From: Mugil cephalus
Taxonomy: Eukaryota > Chordata > Actinopteri > Mugiliformes > Mugilidae
DNA: 64,000 nt
Reading direction: 5' to 3'
Assembly: GCF_022458985.1 (NCBI RefSeq)
Contig: NC_061774.1
Location: forward strand, 15,028,197-15,092,196
This document shows, in pieces, positions 47,890 through 60,545 of the stretch (the stretch's first letter is position 1; every line of letters begins with the position of its first letter). The translations under genes and the position numbers were made by a program. Below the pieces are notes generated by a model. It saw only the letters and a list, made by a program, of their open reading frames with translations. It did no database searches and was not told the DNA's origin.

Positions 47890-50770
47890 TATTATTAGTT
47901 GGTGTGGGACGATATATCGTTATATATAAAAATAATAATCTGAAAAGACGGCAGAAAAAAAAAACGGAAGTGTAATTTGAGGATGTTTCTGTTGGTCTGT
48001 AACCTGGTTCAAACCTGTGGCTGCTTGCAGAACTTATTATAATTACTTGAAATATTTCCTCATTCTGTAATGGTTGACTCATGAAAAAGGCCAATTGGCT
48101 GCCTGTGCGCCGCAGTCACTTCACTGGCTGGTTCAAGCTGTAAATCAGTCAGGCTGTCCAGTTGAAAAAGAAAATAAATGTCTACAAAGACACTTGGATT
48201 TTTTTTTTTTTAAATAATCAATCATTCAGTTCTGTTGCAAAAACTTAGACTAAGTTGACTATAATCAAGTAGCATTGGCTTACAAAATATGAACAGCATT
48301 AGCCTCCCTAAGCTTTTGGCCATTTCCACACATTCTGTGAAAAAACAAAACAAAACAAAACAAAAAAAAGAGTGGTTCCAGTCTACATGGTGAGTTCTGT
48401 GCCATCTGTGGTTTGATGTGCAAAGTTTAGTCTCTTCTTCTTCTTCTATGAAAGCCTGAGTACGTCCCCCCGCTGTTGTGACACCAGCTAGTGCTGCCTG
48501 TTCAAGCTGCCGTTCAGGGACCAAATGCTGCAGTGAAGGATGAAATCTCACAGTCTGACAGGGACCTTCAGAGGATCAGACTCGCTTCTTGTATTGAGGA
48601 TGTGAATAGACGTGCCAGTTGTTTCTCCGCAGTGCTGCTGGTTCAGATCCAATGACGGAAGAGAACCTGGGAATGAGGACGTTAGTCTGGAGCAAAGGAA
48701 ACAAGATTTGATCCAGCTACAGTTGGATTTATATAAAAAAATTCCTTCAGGCCTGCACTAGCAATGCCAGAAAAGAAATTGGAGAAGGGTAACTGGTCAC
48801 TAAAACTGGAGTTGCAAAAAGCTGCAGTTGTCAACTGTCACCACTAGGAGGTGCCCTTATTCTTCTGTAAAACATGGACAAGGACTGGTGTTATTGTTTT
48901 AATTCAAACGGTTTAAGTTCTTGGATGAGTAAAAACACTTCTAAGAAATTGCCACAGAGATCGCCCCTCATTGTTAAATCACGTGTTTCAGTGTGGCTAG
49001 CAGAGGCTCATCATGTAGGGGGCCGGTTTGATTCATTTAGCGAGTAGTAATATCGCGTGTTATCGTAAAGACACTGTAACAAGACTCCTTGACATTTGTC
49101 CTGGATGGCTGACAAGCTGTTTGTGACCAAGAAAAGGAGATTAAGAACTCGCTCCTCAAGTAAAGTGTTTGTTTAGTAGCTGTCACACTACAAACATCCT
49201 GCACATGCCGTCCTGTGACACACTCCTATCAGCCTGACATGACACATCCCGAAGGAAGATTAACGTTTTTCCTGTTATAGTCTAAGAGATGATCTGAAAA
49301 AACACAATGGTTTTAGATTCACAGTTTTCCTTTGCAGCTCAGCCTCTATGCTTAAGACTGCAAAACTGCCCAGAAAAATATGCTAACAGAAAGAAATTTG
49401 TTGTGTGTACGGACTAAATCCACACAGTGAAATTACAGTAGTTGCCCTGATAATGACCAAATTATACCTCAGCATCTGATCCATAAGGACATGAAGACAC
49501 GGACAGAAACACACAAGCACAATTCAAGCACAAAATTCATAAGAACTTTCAACACCTTCAATTTTTGACTCATACCATCCTCTCTAGAGAATAATGACTC
49601 AAACACCTTAAGGCCTTTAACGTGTCTATACATTGTTCTACTCTAGCTCAGGTTTTACAACACTCATACTAAATAAACTCAAACCAGATTGCAAACACAA
49701 ACTAAGATTTAAGAATTAATCCGTGCGAATGCAATCTTAAGCCCACAAACGACGGCGATTAGATCTCACTTTGTGAGTTCAGAAAACATGTAGCAAGACA
49801 TGCACCACAGGTGTAGAGCAGCGTGAGCAGCCCTGCCCAAGCCCCCACCCGACAAATTCTTCCTCGAGGACGCGTTTAACAGAAGAGAGCAGCCCACCTC
49901 TTTAGCGCCGCATACAAAAGACTACAAGTGACAGCCTGAAGCGCTGCACCCACCTGTCCACACCTCCTCCACCTCCTCGCAGGCGAAGGAACAGAGAGCG
50001 GCTCATGTGTTTCAATGTGCAAATTAGGTATCGGTATCCTAATCTGTATTTCATTTTCTAAACGGTGAATATTCTGGTGTGTTGGAGGGAACAAAGATGA
50101 AGGAGTTCGCTATGCCGTGCCCCACACGGGGAGGGCGGCCATTTTTGATGCTTTACATTAGAGTGTAATGTGTGTGTGTGTGGGAGTCCCATCACTGAAT
50201 AGGTTTCTATATATCAGAATGCCACACAACACAGAAAGCTGTGAGTGAGCAGTGGGGGCAGATGAGAGGCTGAACTTGTTCTATCAAGTGGTGAATAATG
50301 ACTTTGTCAGCTGTCTGAAAAGTAGCACTGCTCGTTGTGTTTAGTATTCCACCCGTGACTTGCAAGCGTGGGAGTTACAGATTAAATTATTTGTCTTAGG
50401 TTTGATCCCAAGCGTGGAGTAGGCACACAATCCAAATACAAATTAAAACCATCAGATAATGTATTATAATGGATAATGTAAAGTATTTTTCTGTGTTGTG
50501 CAGTAGGGGAACTGACTGACTCTGTAAACGTACTCCTCCACCCCTGGCTTTGGCTTTATTCAGCGCATGTTAAATGAATGTTTTGTCGCACTGACAGCGT
50601 GTGGTCACAGCTGGACGACTGCGCTGCTACATTGTCCGCCCTCTAAACCGAACGGAGCAGTGCAGTGGAAACCATCATTTCCAAAAAAAAAAAAAAAAGA
50701 AAAAGCTGCAGGCCCCTTCAGTCACGCTTCCTCAGTAAGAAAAACACCCCTCAGGATCTCAGCTCACATG
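47890..50770. other. Convergent fabp6-ccnjl intergenic region
   Basis: No gene recognised. A (ACAAA)n-type run at about 48340-48365 and a TTC run near 48436 produce low-complexity - strand frames. The 109-codon frame at 48222-48551 is one of these and is not supported as a gene. Confidence 0.45.
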
Positions 50771-50774
50771 TGTG

Positions 50775-53734
50775 TTTATTTTTTTCATGGCACTTTATGA
50801 TTGAAAAGAAAAAAAAATGTCATTTTTAATCATTCAGTGTCACATAAACCAAGACTACAGGTCGTTACAAAAGAATATAAAAATATAAATTGGAAGTTTG
50901 TGGTGTCGTTTTGTTACTATCACATTAGCGTTGTTTTGGTGTGAGGGGCGTCGGCGCCGTTCACGGGGAGGGACGAATGCACGGTAAAAACTAGCTAAAA
51001 GACAAAAAAAGCATTCAGTAATAACTATCACTCAAAGCGTGTGGCTGCAATATGCAACATACTCATTGTGTTCAGAGCCCACTGCCCTCTACAGGAGACG
51101 AAGCTACAGCAAGTCAAATCACACAATTATCAAAAAATAAGTTACAAAAGATGAACCAGTGGTATACACGAGACAGTGATGGCTGTGGTCAGTTTCAACA
51201 GAAAAACAACGTATTGCACCTTTGACACCTCGATAAGGAGTTGCTCGTGAAATGTGAGGAAAGAGCAAACCGAAAAAAAAAACAACAAAAAAAAACTAGT
51301 TCACAACAACAGCTTTCATCAGGAAAAAAAAAAAAATCACAAAAAGTTTGAACTAAAATACAATGAAATCAATCGGAATGTAGAAAACAACAAAACTGTA
51401 CACAAGGTTAGAAAAACAAAAGGCATAGTATCATACTTCATGTCACTGAAAAGCATCAAGCGTCTCTTCCAGTGGAGGGAAACAAACAGATGTCTAGCTG
51501 TAAAGGACTTTTGATCATTTTAATCTGAGTGCAGCGGGTTTTTTTTTTTTTGTAGCGTTATCTGAGAAACGTCTGTACACGTTTACGTATTTAAGATTAA
51601 AGCCTGACAGCAGCCGAGCGCGAGGCATTAACATGAGAGGATGCAGTGTCCACAGAAAACACTGGTTTGAGGTGTAGAAGAGAAACGTTTGAATTACAGG
51701 ATATTAAAATAAACTGCAGCCAGTACGTCCAAGTTATCACTAATTCATTCCAGAGCAAAGTTCACAATTCTCCACAAACCTAAGAAGACTCTGATTGGTT
51801 GTCTAGATTTGCAGTTTTCAAAAATGCCGAATATTTCCCTATTCCAGCTTGATTTGCCATACAAGACTGTGAATTATCTATAGTGGAGTTTTTTACGTGG
51901 CTGGTTAAATAAAACGTGCAGTGTCCACTCGGGCTCCAATTCATTTTCAAATGTCATTCATTTCAAAAACATCGTCGGCAACATCACAGACGCCGCAGCA
52001 GATTAATCGTTAATTATAGATCTAATTCGCTGCAGCTGGCAACACCCCAGAACTAAGGGTCTGCACGTTTAAGGCATCGCCATGGTAACCAGCGGGCAAC
52101 CCTTGTGACCAGCACGGGGAATCTGGATGTGTTTATACTCGAACAGGATGTGGAAGATTGGGGACAGCAGCTTTAGAAATCTGGGAAGCAATTACAGACG
52201 ACTGGCTGCAGATGTTTGTGTGTGTGTGTGAAACCAGTGACCACGGGTTTGTTCCACTGTGTAGCAAACAGAACTGCTCCACGCATGCATTTACTGAGCT
52301 GTACTGTCCAGTGATGAAGAAGGGGAATATTGCAGACTCCACGGATGCTGAATTAGCATCCACTTTAAAGCATAATAGCACAGAATAAAGGAAGGCCGCT
52401 AGCTTCGGCCTCACAACCTGAGCCTGAATTAAACAGTTTCTATGAACAGGTATAAAGAAGCTATAATTAACCAATGTTGGGTTTCTAAATTGGTATAAAA
52501 AAGCTAAACTACATTATTAAAAAAAAAAATTAAAAAAAATTAATTAACAAAAATGAGTCGTCATAAATAAAAGCTATGGCATGTTTCAATGGCATTATAT
52601 TCAAGTAATCTTGTTAAAGTCCCTGATACTTCGTGGTTCATGTAAACATTTGAGTCATTACACAGACACAGAACCAACGGTTAAGAAGGCAGCAGCAAAT
52701 TCATATGTACACGACACAACCCGACGTCCACGTCTCCTTTCGCCGTTCTGGTCCAGTCACGTCAGTTCGCGTTCGATTCTTTGAGTGGTGCTGGTGAAAT
52801 TAAAACTTTAGTAGGACGAAGCCTGCAGCTGCAAGACGGCCACATTTTTACTTGCAAGTGTGAGGGCTCTGCCTCTAGGCTCGACTTTGGAGAGAGAGAG
52901 AGAAAGATGACGAGAGAGGAGGAGGGAAAAAAAAAAGAAAAGAAAATACTGCAGGCCTGATCGAGCTGCGGACTTCACCTGCTGTGCACAAAACAATGAA
53001 TTTCTTCGTCCCCTCTGAGGTCTTGTGTTGTGAGGAATTCCCAGAGGAGCCCGTTAGCTTGACGGACCAATGTTCGCTGGCATTCGGGAGACACAACCAA
53101 AAATTCCACCGACATACACAACCTCTTTGTGCCTCGCCGAGTCAGCCACAAGCCCCGGTTTCTTCTTTTAATCCCTCTCAAATGGTGGCTCAAAAAAAAA
53201 TAAAATAAAAAAAAACAACGCCAGCCAATTTTTTCCTCTATAAAATGTTTTCAATTTTTGGGATTAGAAATAAAATGTCAAGCAGCAAGATATGCTTATC
53301 ACACATACTTTGTGTTCTGTGCACTTCTAAAATTGGCTCAGCTATAACTGAGAACAGGCACTGAATGAGGTGGGTGTTAGATCACACTGCTGCTGCTTTC
53401 ATCTCATTCACAGTGATGACAGTCTCATAATAACACATAGATTTAGAAATCCAGTTCTGAATATGGCAGAGCCTCCGATTTTTCGTGCGAGGCAGTGGAG
53501 CATTCGTCACGTCAGCGTGATGACTTCCACCGGGTCTGCCTTGCTTTTGGACCTCTGCTTGCGCTTGAGGCGTCTCTGAGTGAGGGACGTGGGGGCTGGA
53601 CAAGCTGAAGGTGTTGCGGCACCGACGGAGAGAGAGAGGAGGTCTGTAAGTGGGTGTTTCGGGGCAGGGAGTTGGGTAGGGAGCACAACGGTGGGCTCCC
53701 TTTGGGGTTTGTGTTCCCTCTCCGTCTCCTGGCG
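50775..53734 (-). other. ccnjl: Probable ccnjl 3' UTR (~3 kb)
   Basis: The region downstream of the ccnjl stop on the - strand contains no other gene. The first clear canonical signal I noticed reading away from the stop is TTTATT at 50775-50780 (AATAAA on the - strand), but ATTAAA-type signals nearer (for example about 51518) could be used. The extent is therefore uncertain. It contains A-rich runs near 51280, 51330, 52520 and 53195 and a GA-rich tract near 52890. Confidence 0.4.
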
Positions 53735-54260
53735 TCACCTGTCGAAGCAGCCGGCGGCGAACGTGTGATGAGCGCCGAGATATCCCCCGCTGTAGGCCAT
53801 GCTGAGGCAGTGCCGTGGCTCTCCGGCGAGGGCCATCTGCACCGAAATGGGGCCCTGGAGCGGCAGCGCGCGAGCGCCGGGCTGGAGGCCTGAGGTCAGG
53901 CTCGAGTAGGTGGGGAACGCCGCCGCGGGGGTGATGGTCGGAGCCCCGGCTAGGAGGCCCATCCTGTGGCTCTGAAGAAAGTCCTGAGACATGTTCACCA
54001 CGGGGCCCAGGGCCTGGGACTCGGCTAGCGCTTGCAGCTGGGTGAAGGACGGGGAATGCTGAGAAAGATGTGGGAAGCCATCTGGGTGAAAGAGCAGCTG
54101 TGGCGTGGAGGAGGAGGTGGAGGAGGAGGAGGACGCCGGCCTCTGTATGGCTGACACTGGAGAGAGGTGAGAGGTCTGGGGCTGTGACTGCAGAGAGGAG
54201 GGCCGGTGAGGAGGGGTGGACTTGGTTTTGTTTGCCTCCTTCACGTCATTGTCATGAGCA
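53735..54260 (-). CDS. ccnjl: ccnjl last coding exon: variable tail
   Basis: 526 bases from acceptor ttaacag to the TGA at 53735-53737. Begins [11 protein letters not shown], conserved in cyclin J proteins, then ~140 residues rich in Ser, Pro, Gln, His and Ala. The polyserine tract lies at about 54108-54140. It ends with the conserved [11 protein letters not shown] and CFDR. Confidence 0.95.
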
Positions 54261-57200
54261 CTGTTAACAATAAATGCACTCCCGTCAGTCACCGTCACAA
54301 CAAAAATGATGAAATAAGTCGAGTTATATAAGGCAACTTGTTGTGGAATTACAATTAAGATTAAAATAAAACGAGAGCAGAGCTCAGATAAACCACGAAC
54401 AGGAGCAGAGATTGATCCGAACATGTACAAATGATTACAAACGATGCCAAAATCTGACCAGGATGATGTGGAACTTATTTATGGTTTTTAACTTGGACAT
54501 CTGAGGGTATTAGCTACACGATGGAAAGGTTTATACACCAGATCATAGCTTATTCCACCTTGTGTTTAAATATTCTTTCATATTTACCACTATTCATCTC
54601 GACTCTGTTACTGGCAGAAGTCCCAATTTTATGCACCGCTCTTTGCCCTCCTAATTGCCCAACAGGGATAAATTAAGTTTTTTTTTCTGATTCTGATGTT
54701 GGTTTGTTACTTACAGCAGCATGAGTTCAATACACTGGGTCAGATGGTCCCATGTGTAGCCTGTTAGTAGATGCAGGGCGGTCGTCCAGCTTGGGGAAAT
54801 CTGAAGGCAAATGCGAGACGCTGCTACGCATGCGGCAGCGACCTGGGATGGTCTAAAACTCAGGAAGGCATGGTCTACAAGAAAAAAAAAAACTGTTCAA
54901 TTGACTGAAACTTACATCGGACACTTTATATCCAACACACGTGACAAAGTAAGACCCATGTCAGCGCCCTCCTTCTGAACTCACCCTGTAGTGAAACCTC
55001 CAGGAAGTAGTGAGTGTATTTGTCCATGAAAGCCTTGGTCTTGGACAGGGAGGACAGGGGCCAGCCGTTGTAGAGGTCGCCCTCCTGCACCGAGGCATGG
55101 AGGTAGTAGTCAATAAAGTGGGCGGGCGTGGGCATGCACAGATTCCAGCCGAACGTCTCCAGCAGCAGAAGCTCCATCTTGATCAGATCCCTCTTGTTGA
55201 GGACGAGGTTCAAGCTGCACATAAAGCCCAGAGAGTTCAGCTGCTCCAGTTTGGGAACCCGGTCCTCTTTCTCCTCGAATTTACCTGGAGAGAAGCAAAT
55301 ACAGAGAGTTTAGATTTAAAGCCCTGGTATAGTTCTGTAGAAAGAAATACTCTCTATAGAAACACTTAATACCATTACCAGATAGTTAACGTTTATATTC
55401 AGGAGAGGCTTCATGGGCTCTTTGACCAATAATGCAAAAAACACACCATCCCATAAAAGTGTATATTTTGCAGAACATAAACTATTAGTTGATTCAACTA
55501 ACTTAAATTGAGCAAACAATACCTCAGCAGCATCAATGATCATCAATTCATCCTTGTAATAAGATATAAAAAAAAACATGTTTTCCTATTTTGAAGAAAA
55601 ATTTAAATAAAAATGGGTCTTCAACCATTTAACACAAATAAATTAAATAATTATTGATGGTTAAGTCTAAAAGTATGGTGGTAAAATGCAGAAGCATACG
55701 TCCACCTCCCAGTCTATGGATCAATGCGTCTACTGAAACGTAAAAACATAAAAAAGACCTCTAGATTTGGGGTGGAGGTGATTCAACTTGAAACTTTATT
55801 AATCGCTCTTTCCATTTTCTTTCTTTTTCAGGGCGTCTTTTATCATGTGCAGCACGTTTACGGTCAGCTCTAAAGCTGCTTACTCCAGATTCCACAAAAA
55901 CCTAACAAGTGCCTGCTAAGCATTAGCAATTAAGTTGACTACTTCTGAACATCTGGCCATAAAGCTAAGCTGTACACCAATAAGCCTTGGGAGGCGTCGC
56001 TATAGGCTTACGGAGAGTGGGGCACTTACAGTGGATGATAAAAACACTTTCTATGAAAACAGTCCGTTTGATTCACAATACTTCTGACTCACCCCAGCTC
56101 CTCGCAGACATTAGAGCATTGTCATTATGGCGAGTCCCCTCCCCATCCCAAGACATCCTCCTTTTCCATAGCAACAGCCCTGAGGCCTCTGGGGCTCATG
56201 TGACCAATGAAGAGGGGTGTTTCTGCCTTTAATCCAGAGGTCCAACAGGCCTCTTCTCAAACATTAAGAATGAGGGTGAGGAGGTGTCAGGTTACTCTGA
56301 TACAGAGTTCCCTGTAAAGCATGTGCAGTCGGCTACGCACAGCTTTTAGTGGAGGCTCGTAATGAAACCGATGAAAAGAAACTAAAATATTTGGGCATTT
56401 TTGAGGCCGATACCAAATATTTGAGAATATAATAATGCTATTATTAATAATACATAGGCATGGTTTATAATTTATTTAACAGTTCTTTAAAATAGAGTCT
56501 TACCCTAACAAAGACTCCCTAGAGCAGAAGCTAACGGCTGCTATGACAACACTTCTTTCCATTATATTTCTCAGTAGAAAGCCAGCTGTTTATGCCTATA
56601 TGGTTTTATAAAACTTAATGAGCACATTTAAATAAACACTTTCCTCTAAGTGTTTCTAACCAACCATCTGCAGATAAGCAATACAGATGGATTTCCAATT
56701 ACTGTAGGAAGTAGTCACTGAAGTGAAATCTTAACACTGTCTATATTAATTGATGGCAGAAGATAATACATTTTCTTATTTCATTCCACTTAGACATTCA
56801 TCCTACTGCATAAAGCTCATGAATAGTATCTTTAGGTAAACGTTTGTAACATGAAATCAATGAAGGGACCATCTCAGTGTCACTATGACAAAACGTCTGA
56901 GTAAAAGGTTGGAAGATTAATGTTAGAAGTTACGGTTAAAAGGATTAAGTGACTACTCAGAAGGTAATTCATGGGTTAGAAAATCCCCGCTGCTAAAGTG
57001 CCAACCCGTGCTCATTGTAGTTACTTGGTGTAACATTCACTAGCTGGGATTATGAAGTTGTGTATCGCCTCAGCAAAAACACGCATCAAGCTGAGAACAA
57101 CAACCACCCCCCTCTGTCGGGGTAAATCTTCTCATATAAAACCATGGCAACGAACCACGCAAAGCAGAACTGAAGAAGCTGCTCGGATGACTCTACAAGT

Positions 57201-60200
57201 CAAAATACAGGCTTCACTGACCTATCCCAGCTACAGTCGGGGATGAATATTTAAAGCAACAACTGCCTGACATTGGCGTTGCCGGTAATGGACCTCGTTT
57301 CACTCAGCCTTCCTACCGAGTGCAAGTTTTATCACTGGCGCTGCGACATGCCATTAAGAAACGAGAGAGAGGAAGAGAGGAGGAATGAGATCTACAGCCC
57401 GGCATGCCAGAGGTGGGGGTGTGGGAGTAATTAGCAGAGAGGCAGTAATGGCGTCTCCCCAGCAGAACAGGAAGCACCATGAAACGGGGCTGTTTACAGC
57501 CACCAAAGCTCGTTCCACGGCCTAGTCCACACTTGCCCCATTCTCTCACCCTCATATCCTCTGGATCAGGGCTCTGTCTGCTGCTAGACTGCTATGTCCA
57601 CACAGACGCAGCCATAAAAAGCCATCAATACCCCCCCGATGGCCACGCAAGCCCGGCCTCTTTGATCTTATGAGAGGCACACTGCAAGTCAGTCTCCTCA
57701 TTGTGCTTTGTGATTACTCCGCCGGTTTACAACTGTGGGTGACCAGAACAAGAGACACACGAGGGATGCAATTTCAGAGGAAACTACAGAAATAAAGTAT
57801 GAGTTTGAGTCACAGATCGGTTTGAGTTACCGTAAAAAGAACGCCGTCCTGCGTGTATTACAGCCTGTGTGACAAAAAAGGTGGCCTCATTCATTTCAAA
57901 GAGGGGACACCGCAGGGGTTAGCCATGCAGCAAAAAAAAAAACAAAAAACACACAGGATGGTGAATCAGTGAGGTCAACCCTTGTTCTTTTTTGTTCAGC
58001 AACACAACACGACATCCTCCAATATCATTTGAAATACCATTTGAAATCTTTAGATAAAAAGGATTAATATTTGTTAATCATTCATCTACTGGTTTTCTAA
58101 TTCATTGGTTAATTAATTTAGGTTAAACCCAGTTTTCAATTTGCTTCAGTCCAACCAGTACTCAAAAAAACACAAGTAGACAAAGACAGCAAGAAGTTTT
58201 TACATTTAAGAAGCTGCTAAATTGTAAATGTGTTGCTTCCTGTCAAGTCTCAAATTAAAAAAAAAAAAAAAAACACTTGGGTCCAATACCCAACCTCATC
58301 TTGCACCATAAAGCCCTGACCAACTAAATGCTCTCTGAACACACACTCACTTGCCAGTTCATTAGGTACGCTACATAAAACAAACACATTGTGATGAGTT
58401 GTTGATTCATTTGTACTTTCATTTTAAACACTGTGGTTTCTATTTCCATGACAACCCCATCAGGGATTTGTCAAAACCCCCAATGAAAAAGCCACCGCGC
58501 CTTATGATTTATATTTAATCTCGCCACCGATATCCTGTTGGAACGTGCCACCACTATCGCAGCTCCTTGTGATGTTTTTTCTGTCATCAGTACAAACGAG
58601 GCCTGAGAGCGACGGTGCATTCCTCTCCTTTGAGTTCAGCCTACCTGGAATGCAGGCGGCAAAACGATCCTATCTTAAGTCTGCTGCCAGAAAAGAAGTT
58701 GAGGACAAAAAAAAATAAATAAATAAAAACAGCCCTCTTTTTTTTACCCCCACCAACCCTCCTTCATACACAGCAGCTACATGACGCCTTACAGGTGATG
58801 ATGATGATGAGAAAAGGTTGAGTAAACAGGCAGAGGTCATAGGTCGAGGGTTGGGGAGAGGTAAGGCCAGGATGCAGTGCCTTCTCCCAGGTGTGCTGTT
58901 TGGGGAAGTGGAGATGGGTTTAGAGTGATAGGGGCCATTAGGAAACCTGAGAGCTGGATTCTCACGCAGAAAGAAGAGGATTCATTTCTGTTGCTCTTCA
59001 TTTTGCCAACACCGTGTTATCATGTTCAATATAGTTAAATAGAATATGGAGTGAATAAGAACTGGAAAAAAAAATCCTCCACTTTTATCCTGTTTTGATT
59101 AAGCAACAAAAATGCAATTTGTCAAAAAAGTAACATCCACAGAGAACCATCACGGATTTGCCGATAAAAAATAAAAAAGAAAATGGCATTACAGACTATA
59201 CAATTAAGAGTCTGTTTAATTTCAATTTGTACTATTTTTATAATTCCTGTAAATAAAATGGAAATAAAATACTATCAATATATAGTGGAAAGCAGTAGTG
59301 CTGAAGAAATTCTGAAAACCTCCACCCAGGTGCATAACACACAGCTTGAAATTAATCCGTCAACAAGACGGCATGAACACGACCTGAATGCATAAACAGG
59401 ATTTGTTACTGCCATCAATTATAGTTGATTATCTCTTGACAATAAAGACTAGGCTTCAAAAAAAAATAACTCTTTTGAAGTAATCTTTATTTTCTTCCTC
59501 TTCTTTTTCTCCTTGACTCTGCTCTTTAAACTCCTTTTATTTGTCGGTTCATCTTTCACTGGGAGTGGGAAATTGGTCACAGCTCCATCACAGAATATCT
59601 ATGTTGCCACCCCTGGTCCTGGCAGCTCTCACAATGTAGGTCTGGGTCGACCCTTGACCCCTGATGTTGAATGCATGGCTGACTGGGGAGAATCCCAGAA
59701 ACCCCAGCCATGTTTGTATATGGGTACAGGGGACTGGGACTTCATGGACTGAGCGGGTAAAGCGGCCTGAGTGGTGAAATGTGGGCAAACTGAGCATCAA
59801 CCATCACACAAAAAAGATTTAATATATAATAATTACACAACAGTTGGCAAGCAGAACTGTAAATTAGTGCTTTGGTAGTAGCTAGCAAAATAATGGATAA
59901 TACTAATGTAATGAAACCTATTTGTATATCTTTATTATTATTTAATTGTGTAAAAGCACCACATGACAACACCTCCATCAGAGTTGCTGTCAAACATCTG
60001 TGAGGGAGATAAAGGGGGAATCGGGTTTCCTATTAATCTACATTTCAGGGCACCCTGCTGGGTGGTTCAGTTCTAACATGTCCCACTTTGCAGGCCACCA
60101 CCTCTCCCTCCCTTTCCACCCTGTTTAACATCAGCGGCCAACCTGCCTTTGAAGTACCGCTCCGCTCATTTCCCAACCCCCCCAGGGACGCGGGGCTGCT

Positions 60201-60507
60201 TTTACTGGCCGCCCCCGTCCCAGGACTGGTTCACTCCGCCAGCCTGACCCCGACAAGGTGAGAGGACAAGGGGGAAACAGAGCCGGCAGCCATAGGTAAA
60301 AGGACACCACCAGAACCCAGCCTGTTACACGGCTATGAGGAGGAGGCCGTCGTGGTGACTATTTAATGGACTACACTTCAATGTGGATCTTAATTATGTG
60401 GCTACGAGAAAAGAACAGAATAGGTTCATCTCAGCGTTGCCCTAGCAACCACGTCCTCCTTTAGCGTCATTAGCTTACGGCAAATGTATAGTCACACAAA
60501 CACACGC

Positions 60508-60545
<38 letters not shown>

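Noticed and set aside
48222..48551. 109-codon - strand frame between fabp6 and ccnjl
   Set aside because: Driven by ACAAA and TTC repeats; no splice or domain evidence.
51254..51514. 86-codon lysine/asparagine-rich + strand frame
   Set aside because: It is a translation of A-rich runs in the probable ccnjl 3' UTR.
53382..54267. + and - strand frames overlapping the ccnjl last exon and 3' UTR
   Set aside because: They are shadows of the true exon or low-complexity UTR sequence, with no domain of their own.
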